The notes below the pieces were generated by a model, which was given only the letters and a program-made list of their open reading frames with translations, was not told where the DNA came from and did not search any database. The translations under genes and the position numbers were made by a program. A stretch of 64,000 nucleotides of DNA from Capitulum mitella. Taxonomy: Eukaryota > Arthropoda > Thecostraca > Pollicipedomorpha > Pollicipedidae. Of the stretch, positions 56,938-64,000 are shown piece after piece; within the stretch, counting starts at the first letter, position 1; each line of letters starts with the position of its first letter. The stretch lies in NCBI GenBank assembly GCA_030062745.1, contig CP099840.1, positions 6,692,138 through 6,756,137 of the forward strand. Direction: 5' to 3'.

Positions 56938-59609
56938 GTCAGAAAAGAATATCAGACATGAAAAATACCATGACCTAGCATTAGGTCACAACATAGGATT
57001 GTGCTGCGATTAAAAGACAATAGCAAAATAGAGGTGGTGAGTTAGCTTGCCGATGCGGTCCAAATTAATTTGAAGACTCTAGGATATATATATTAAGCAG
57101 TCATAGACCGAAGATCCATTGTGTTGGGATTGTTAATCAATTTTACATGTTTCATGTCAGCGAGACGAGACAAATCTATTTAGCCTAAGACCAATTACAT
57201 TTCACTAAAAACGGGACACTCATTGGCAGGAACAGAAAAAACTTCCGGTTTCTGGAGCACTCTCTAATTTTCTGACAATGCTGAAGCCTCTCTTACAGCA
57301 CGACAGAAAGCCTGACGAGAACTGTGGTGACTATGTTCCGCACGGCAAGCAGCAATGGCAGACGATAATGCTAAATTTATCCCAATCTTTCTACCTAACA
57401 AGCAACTTGCTTTTCCGAACGATTAAGCCATGCCATGAAGTCATTCTGCTTTAGGAGTTCCTTTGCTGGAGTCAAAGGCAACCAGAAGCTGGCAGCCGGA
57501 CCGCCAATCCAAACACAGCGCGGGGATTAGCTTCTGTAACGAGCGGAGGTCCAGCGAATTCTATAGAGAATGTACCGAAGTTCATTTCATGACTTTGAAG
57601 TTACCGTTTCTGGAAACTTTTAGAATGCAGTGTTTTCTAAATTCTTCTAAATTTTGGATAGTTTAAGTCTTTTGTTCTTGAAGACTTTGTAAAGCTCCCA
57701 AATGTCTTCAACTCTAGTTCTCAGAATTGTCACGGAAGGAAATCAAAGACATCTGGAAGCCCATTAACGCCTTAAGTAGATTAATTGTGCCGCCGTGCTA
57801 TTTGTCGCCTTACATCAGTGTGTCAACCGATAGTTTTTTCTAACCTAAAAATCACGCGCACCATGAAAGACTTCTGACCTCTTGCATCAACCTTACATTA
57901 GCCAGTTCTGAGGATTTTGTGCTTTCTCACGGCTGTTTATTGGTTATAGCTTAGTCGTTCCAAAAATATCCAGACTATAAAACGCCTCCTAATTGGTTGG
58001 ATATGCTACCGTTACTGCACCACGCTGTTTCATCATTTCCGTTCGTAGGCACTGCATCAGGCAAATTGTTTCTAGCCTCAGTACACTGTGTTTCGATTCG
58101 GCTGAACATGTGCTGGACCCCGTAACCTTCTTGACATAATGAAGTGCCATGCTGTTAGTGGCGAGTGTTTGACTTCAGGAATATAGATGTTGAAAATGGA
58201 GGCTCTGTCCCTTTGACCAATGAACGAAGAGCTCATTGGCAAGGAGAATTTATAAATAAAGAATTACTGAACGAAGAAAAATGCTAGCACAAACGATGTC
58301 GCCAATAGCAAACCATCACGCCAACCAGAAAGCTATGCTATAGCTCCATGGTCCTCAAGCGATTGCATACTGGAGTGGCCGATTGCTGCTCGCGGACGGT
58401 ATACTCCAGCGGATGAACCCCGTGCCCGACCGAAGGAACTCACACTCTGTGTCCCAGTACAGGGATTCAGACCACGTGTTCATCTGCAGAGACTCAGACC
58501 CCACATCCCACCTCAGGGATTCAGAGCACTTCCCATTCTCGGTGGCGGCTTTCGTGTGTATGGCCGTGCATTACGGTAAAAGTCAAGGGTAGGCAAAACT
58601 ACCGTTTCGAAAATACGATGTAGCGTCTTGATGTAACAACCCAACAAGGGCCTCCATCCATGCGGAATGGGCAACAGCTGTCCACCTGGCAATCAGCCTA
58701 TGGGACTTGTGAAGGTCGCCTAGAGCAGAGATTGTTCGAGGCCCCTCGTGTATCCCATGGGATTCAAGCAAGTTTGGCGCCGAATCCTTCGTCGACAGTT
58801 TAGTCGCCATGTGAAATAAATCGTCCGTTTTCAGGAATCATTTTTGTTTCTGTCGTAGCACAGGCCTCCTGCGCAGCGTTTTCCTCAAGCACGACGTCCT
58901 TCGGCACGGGGCGGTGCACAACTGCAGTTTATCTTTGGAAAGAAGCCTGAAAGCGTTAGGAAATTTTTCCCGATGGTAGGAAAACCCAGACAATATTTTC
59001 TTGAGCGTACACCCGACGGAAGGGCTGCTGCTTCTCCGAATTTGATTTCGTATCGTTGGACAGTCTATTTCCCGAAAGTCCCGAACGTCCCGAGAGTCCG
59101 CCGAAATGCCGCAACGGCAGAACGCAGGGCGTCGAGCAGAACCTCTCCCAGGTCGTGCTCCTCAAATGAAAACGAAACGCCACAGCCTCGACCACGCCTC
59201 AATCCCACTGGGACGAACGGCCCTCTAAATGTCGGCGGCGACGATACGTAATATTCGGCCAGTGGCACCCAGCGGGGCGGAAACGACCGCCGATGATTGG
59301 AGTGTCCCATACATCGGCAATCCTCGGGAACCAGGCGTCTATTGTGCATTCAGACTCCGCAAGTACAGCCATCTGTATCAGACTGTGCTTAAAGCAGACG
59401 GGCGCAGTCGGGCGGCGAATGCGTTTGGCTTTGTGGATTCATTGATAGTTTGAACACATGTGCCATCTGGATGTCGACTTCTTAAAAATATGGCGATCGG
59501 ACGCTACATTGAGAGTGGGCATGTCGACGCATTTGGAGGCGTTAAAGATACCCAGAGACCTTCGACTTAATGCTTGCCGTGAATCCCTATTTTGTACTTC
59601 ATTTCGCAC
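56938..59609. other. AT-rich stretch without recognised genes
   Basis: Short frames on both strands. A weak CAGGGATTCAGA repeat lies at 58460-58530. Frames at 58956-59453 are open but compositionally ordinary and without splice evidence. Confidence 0.4.
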
Positions 59610-59613
59610 TTAA

Positions 59614-60759
59614 TTCTATTCCTGCAGGGCTAGACGGTATGGTCGATTCCCGGCAGGGGGAGGGGCGGATTCGGCCCCTCTGAGATCTCGAGAGCTACAC
59701 ATCCGATTTCATCGCAATAAACGGCAATCGATTCGCCATAACGTGAACTACATTTTGATAAAAAGAAATTTTCAAAATTTGGAAGTGTGTGGATATAGCG
59801 GGAAAAAATGTCAAAATGGGGGTATTTTTGAACTTCTTATAGCTCCCTTGTTTATGGACCGATTTTAATGAAACTGGCATGAATCGGGAGATTATGGATA
59901 GGGCTTTTACCATGGTTACACAAATCTGAAATTTTGGGAGAATTCATGGGCGTTTACAGGGTTTCAAAAATAGGGGGATTAATTTTGTAATAAATGAATG
60001 AACAAAAGAAGCAAAAACACTTTTGGGCTTCTGCTAGTCACGTTATGTTACAGAAGTACAAATAGCACCACATTGTTTGTATAATGTTAGCATAGGCGGT
60101 GCCAGGGACTTGAAAAAGTGGGAACTGTCAAGATCACACGTTCTTCAGATCAACCTTTGACCTTTGACCTTAAATGACCCCCAGTGACCTTGGGGTCAAT
60201 TGGAATGATCTCGTGTGCATTAAATATTGTCTGTAAACGTTTTCAGTCGTTTAAATTCACTCTATTCCAAAAATTTCATTTTAAGGTTATTGCGATATAG
60301 GGTACGCGCACTGACATTTTAGGTCATAGTTCAGTGACCCGACCTGATATCAAGCTGAAACTTGGTACACAAGTAGAGGGCACCCTTCTACGTAATATTT
60401 TGACTTTTGACCTTGACCTGACCTTGTGAGGTGACCTCAGATGAACAAAATTATATCTGCACATTGCCCAACTATTTAGCTATGCATCCATATAAAGTAT
60501 GAAGTTCTATCTTAAAAACTCTGTTTTTTGGCAGACATTTTCCTTCTACCCTGAACATGGCCAAAAATTACTGAGGTGCCTCCCAAAAACGTTGCCTGAT
60601 CTCGTTCCTGAGCAAAATTGAATTTTGAAATTTTGTCACGGCACGTAGAAAGAATAGATAGGGAAAGTGACCAAGTTTTGTGAAGCTGCGTTAAAAGCCT
60701 GGAATTGGCAAGCAAAAAACCCGAGGGGGGCGGATTCAGCCCCCCTGCCGGGAATAGCG
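59614..60759 (-). mobile_element. TTAA-type MITE family G, copy E (inverted)
   Basis: 1146 bp, flanked by TTAA on both sides (59610-59613 and 60760-60763). The tips are slightly diverged (TTCTATTCCTGCAGG on one side, CCGGGAATAGCG on the other). Same internal landmarks as the other copies in reverse orientation, with a small deletion around 60395. Carries a perfect DR1 site. Confidence 0.93.
60158..60170 (-). promoter_or_regulatory. Perfect DR1 motif in MITE copy E
   Basis: TGACCTTTGACCT on plus, which is AGGTCAAAGGTCA on minus, at the same element position as in copies A and D. Confidence 0.6.
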
Positions 60760-60763
60760 TTAA

Positions 60764-61756
60764 GATGAATATTTGCAACGCACTGTCATTTTTAGATGTC
60801 CGCGATATAACGAAGAATAGAAGCATGTGCTGCAGAGAGCATAAGAAACCTGCCGATGTTAAAACGTATCAGAAAGTACAATGTATGTACACCCTTTGAC
60901 GGGTGATTAACGATGCAACTCGCTGAAAGAGCCCCCAAGCTTATGTATGTGTATGTCTATGTTGAAGAAGGGTGAAGAATCACGAGACACTCAACCCAAA
61001 ACTCTCTGGTGATCGTGCACTGGAGGAAGATACAAGAGTTATAAATAAGTTGTCATTGATTGCAGTTAGTGATAAGCGCTAGTAAAAACGTTTTTGGTGC
61101 TTTCAGTGAAGACATTTTCCGATACCAGCACGTAAAACGGCTTGAACACTGTAGAGTAGAAACAGCAGACAGACTGGCCTCGGAATATCCACGCATTTTA
61201 TTCGTTCATTTGTTCACTACGATTAAACAGTTGATATGCCGGAATCATAGTGCAGTGACAGAATTGTGTTTCTTGACCAACCAAACATCCCATTTGGAAC
61301 GGCAATCAGGGCAGGTAAAGTACGGTCCCGGGCAGCTGTGTTGCCGCTCCTTGTTGTTTTGACTGAAATAGAATGTTGGACGCTTGTTTCATGGAATAGA
61401 CACCTCAAAAGGCATGCTGATCAAACCGGCATTGAAACGTTTTTGGGAATCGAAATCATACAACAGGACTGAAATGTCCCACAGTGATTAAGTTTTTCAG
61501 GAACGTACAACATTAAACAGGTTTTTATGTTGCAAAAAAATCATGCATGACGGAATAAGTGGATATGGCATGGAGTGATTAACTCCACTGGCAAATGTAT
61601 GGCGAAATGTACGTGGTTTTCATGACATTCAAAAACTGTTTCCTGACGCATTCGAAGGAACCTGATAGGCAGCTGAGTGCAATGACATGACGAGGTAACG
61701 TCATTTAAGTCCATTCCACAAAGTAAAATTTACGTCAAGGGCCAACGGAAACAGCC
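60764..61756. other. No gene recognised
   Basis: Unique-looking AT-rich sequence with short frames. Confidence 0.35.
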
Positions 61757-61948
61757 ATGTCGGTACAACCGTTCTCCGTTTTTACTTATTTTTGCTTTCT
61801 TCGCATTCTTTTACTTTCTACCGAGCATAATCGCCATTTAGGCTGTCTGGCACTTCCGGGAACCACCCTCGATCCCACCCATGTCTTCTTTAATTCCCAA
61901 TCAGGCTGGACTGGGATCGGTCGACAGCGAAGCGACCCAACTTTCGAG
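61757..61948 (+). CDS. Candidate first exon ending at a GTAAGT donor
   Basis: ATG at 61757 (context GCCATGT), 64 open codons, then TTTCGAG followed by GTAAGT (donor at 61949), an excellent match to consensus. The conceptual N-terminus is hydrophobic (FSVFTYFCFLRILLL), compatible with a signal peptide; the rest is ordinary. A CpG-rich island follows immediately, which could be the first intron or promoter region. The exon may instead be non-coding 5' UTR, or the ORF may be chance. No family recognised. Confidence 0.28.
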
Positions 61949-61959
61949 GTAAGTTAGCG

Positions 61960-62700
61960 GCCGTTCCCGACGTCATTAGCTGGTCAGCGGGACGCCCGGC
62001 GACTGCCGTCCAAGGTCGTCCGATTGTCGGCTGCCGCGGGCGACCCCGGGACGTGGCCCAGTGCTCAGTCGAACCGTGACCCTCCATATCCGGCAGAGCC
62101 GAGGCCCGGAGCCTCTGCTGCGCCGGCCGGCCGGCCGACGCGGCCGCCCACGCTGCACGCCGCCCACGGCCTGTAGGCGTGCCGCCAAACACGGCCGCTC
62201 GTGCCGTCGCAGGACTCGGAGCGACATCGTCGTGATCGATAGTGCTCGTCGCTGATGCTGGCGCGGCGGCGGCGACCCGCAGCGCGCTTCCAAGTGTCAC
62301 CATTGATCTGCCGGTGACGGCTCGACGGGGCCATGGGCAGGCGCAGCGTCCGCCGCCGGCCGGCCGGCGGCGCCGGAAACTGTAAACAGCACGCCCGGTG
62401 TCGGCCCCGACCGGTCGGGGCGCGCCGGGCCGCTGCCACCGCCGGCGGCCGCGACTGGCGGGGAGTCGGCCGGCGCGCGACAGACGGCGGACCGGCGGCC
62501 CCGCCACGGACACCGGCCCGCTCAATGGGCGGTGAGCATGCACGGCCGAGCGCCGCGTGGCGTGAGCGGCGGCGGCGCGCGCCGGCCCGACATGCAATCC
62601 TGATGATGGCCCCCGCGGCGCCGCCGGGCCGGCCAGTTCTGCTGGACGCACGTAACGGAAGGTCCGTCGGGAACCGCGCGGGTCTTCGTGGGCGCTGAAT
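61960..62700. other. GC/CpG-rich island
   Basis: Strongly CpG-rich, with GGCCGGCCGGCC-type phrases. A 253-codon minus-strand frame and plus-strand frames are open, but with Arg/Ala/Gly/Pro bias and no domains. Confidence 0.45.
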
Positions 62701-63138
62701 GGCGTCAGGCGAGATGGACTGAGCGCATTCTGCTGCTGAGGAGAGATGATGTGTCCGGGACGCTAGCGACGAAGCAGCCCCAAAACAGACTTGTCCTTGG
62801 CCTTGAACTGGCCCAAAATCGCCCAGTTCGTAAGCTCGGTAGTCAGGTCAGATAATTGCCCTCTTAAACGCTAAGCGCTCGAGAAGCTGCGGCACAGAAC
62901 TTAAGCCCCATGTCGACGGCGATTTTGGGGTTTCAGACCGGCCGGGGCGGCGGAGGTTATTAGCAGCCGTCCCCGAGCGGAGCCGAAGGCTGTCAGGCCG
63001 CTGTCGAACGCCAAGATCAACCTCTGTGACGGTCAGCGAGGTCTGGGCCAGCTGGCACGCAGCTGACGCTCGCCTCTGCGCCGGCCCGACTTCTGCTGGA
63101 CTCGGAGACTGTCTGTTGGTCTGCGACAGTCTGCACTG
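62701..63138. other. No gene recognised
   Basis: Moderately GC-rich, no repeats or frames of note. Confidence 0.35.
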
Positions 63139-63455
63139 ACGGCGTATGCCTGCCCGTGGTAGTCTGACGGTCGCCAGAGTGAGGTTTCTGTCTCTGCCCG
63201 CGTCAGACGGTTTCCTGTCCGCGGTTTATGCATGTCTGACATCGTTCGACGGTCGCTTACCCGCGGTTTCTATATGTCTGACATCGTGGGGCGGTCGCCT
63301 GCCTGCAGTTCGTTTACGTTTGATATCGTCCGGCGGCCGCCTGCCTGCAATCTGTCTGACATCGTCCAACGGTCGCTGCCTACGGTTTCTGCATGTCTGC
63401 CTGCGCCCGACGGTCGCCCGTCGGCGGTTTCTGCGTCGGTCGGCATCCAGGCGAT
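63139..63455. repeat. ~42-bp minisatellite, about seven copies
   Basis: The unit is about TGTCTGACATCGTCCGACGG, TCGCCTGCC, then TGCGGTTTCTGCA. Copies are 34-46 bases. Frames on both strands are repetitive as a result. Confidence 0.85.
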
Positions 63456-64000
63456 TCGGCCGCAGATTTTCCAGGCACCGCACGGGGTCGGCCGAAATGT
63501 AAAGGTCAGACCAGCAGCAAGATGAAAGGCGTCCGCGCCGCTCGGCATGCTTCCACAGTCCATCGACAACGTGACCCAGACTAGAGCGATTCCAGCAGAA
63601 CACGAAACGGACACTGGTGCAGCGTTTCGTACTTTGTTGCGCGGCTTTTGCGCATCTTTGTGCAAATGACGAGAAGATCGAAACGCCACCATTAACCACT
63701 GCAGAAAAGAGATTTGCACGGTGGTCTCGTGTGTTTAGTTCGGGAATAGAAGCTTGCGTTCCTGGCTTCAGAGACAGATCCATGGGTATGAGAAAGTGAA
63801 CTACTTGGATTAGCAGCTTCCCGACCTGCATTTGCCTGGCAGTCCTAAAAAGCGAAGCCAAGAAAGCTTGGGGCCGAGCCCTAGAATCTGACCTAAATTT
63901 CGTCAAAATTGCACCATGAAAATGATGAAAATGATGCACTTTCGTCTTATGGCGTTGCGATTGACAAGAAATAAAATAATGCTCACGTCATCAACAACTG
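63456..64000. other. No gene recognised
   Basis: Unique-looking sequence running off the right edge; the minus-strand frame continuing to 63939 has no recognised domain. Confidence 0.35.

Noticed and set aside
61890..62651. 253-codon open frame on minus strand
   Set aside because: Composition-driven frame in a GC island. No domain, no consistent splice boundary, and overlapping plus-strand frames are of similar quality.

Overview
The window looks like animal nuclear DNA, probably from an invertebrate. There are no closely packed prokaryotic-type genes, rRNA genes or CRISPR arrays. Most of it is non-coding, with AT-rich stretches alternating with very GC- and CpG-rich islands of about 0.4-1.2 kb. 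A few open frames end at good GT splice donors, and there are several classes of eukaryotic mobile element: a Ty3/Gypsy fragment, TTAA-type MITEs, a hAT-like element, a Tc1/mariner-type transposase relic and a tRNA-derived SINE. CpG is not depleted in the islands. The species cannot be fixed from sequence alone; a crustacean or other arthropod would be a guess.

Layout. 1-480 is a decayed Ty3/Gypsy reverse-transcriptase fragment. 1.2-12 kb is a patchwork of CpG-rich islands and degenerate minisatellites, the clearest being a 37-bp repeat at 9.83-10.40 kb. 12-20 kb is AT-rich, with one copy (F1) of a TTAA-type MITE family at 15.69-16.85 kb. 20.15-20.73 kb (minus strand) is the best coding segment: a 193-codon first coding exon with a strong start context, strong G/C third-position bias and a GTGAGT donor. 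22.9-28.2 kb is a transposon cluster: MITE copy A, a 2.7-kb hAT-like element carrying a broken Tc1/mariner-type transposase, then MITE copy B. 28.7-41.9 kb is again islands and minisatellites with units near 36 bp. 42-49 kb holds a divergent MITE relative, a small membrane-protein-like frame and weakly supported exon candidates. 51.0-53.5 kb contains MITE copy C with copy D inserted into it at an exact TTAA. A SINE (53.6 kb), an 18-bp minisatellite (55 kb), the second F copy (55.7-56.9 kb), MITE copy E (59.6-60.8 kb), a possible exon plus CpG island (61.7-62.7 kb) and a last minisatellite (63.1-63.5 kb) complete the window.

The main result is a set of short, non-coding, TTAA-flanked elements with piggyBac-like architecture in two related families. 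They are full of AGGTCA half-sites, including perfect AGGTCA-N-AGGTCA (DR1) sites in three of five copies of the main family. The hAT-like element carries a perfect AGGTCA-N-TGACCT palindrome, the optimal ecdysone-receptor type site. These elements are the likeliest source of new regulatory function in the window. Genes are few, and none could be assigned a function with confidence.
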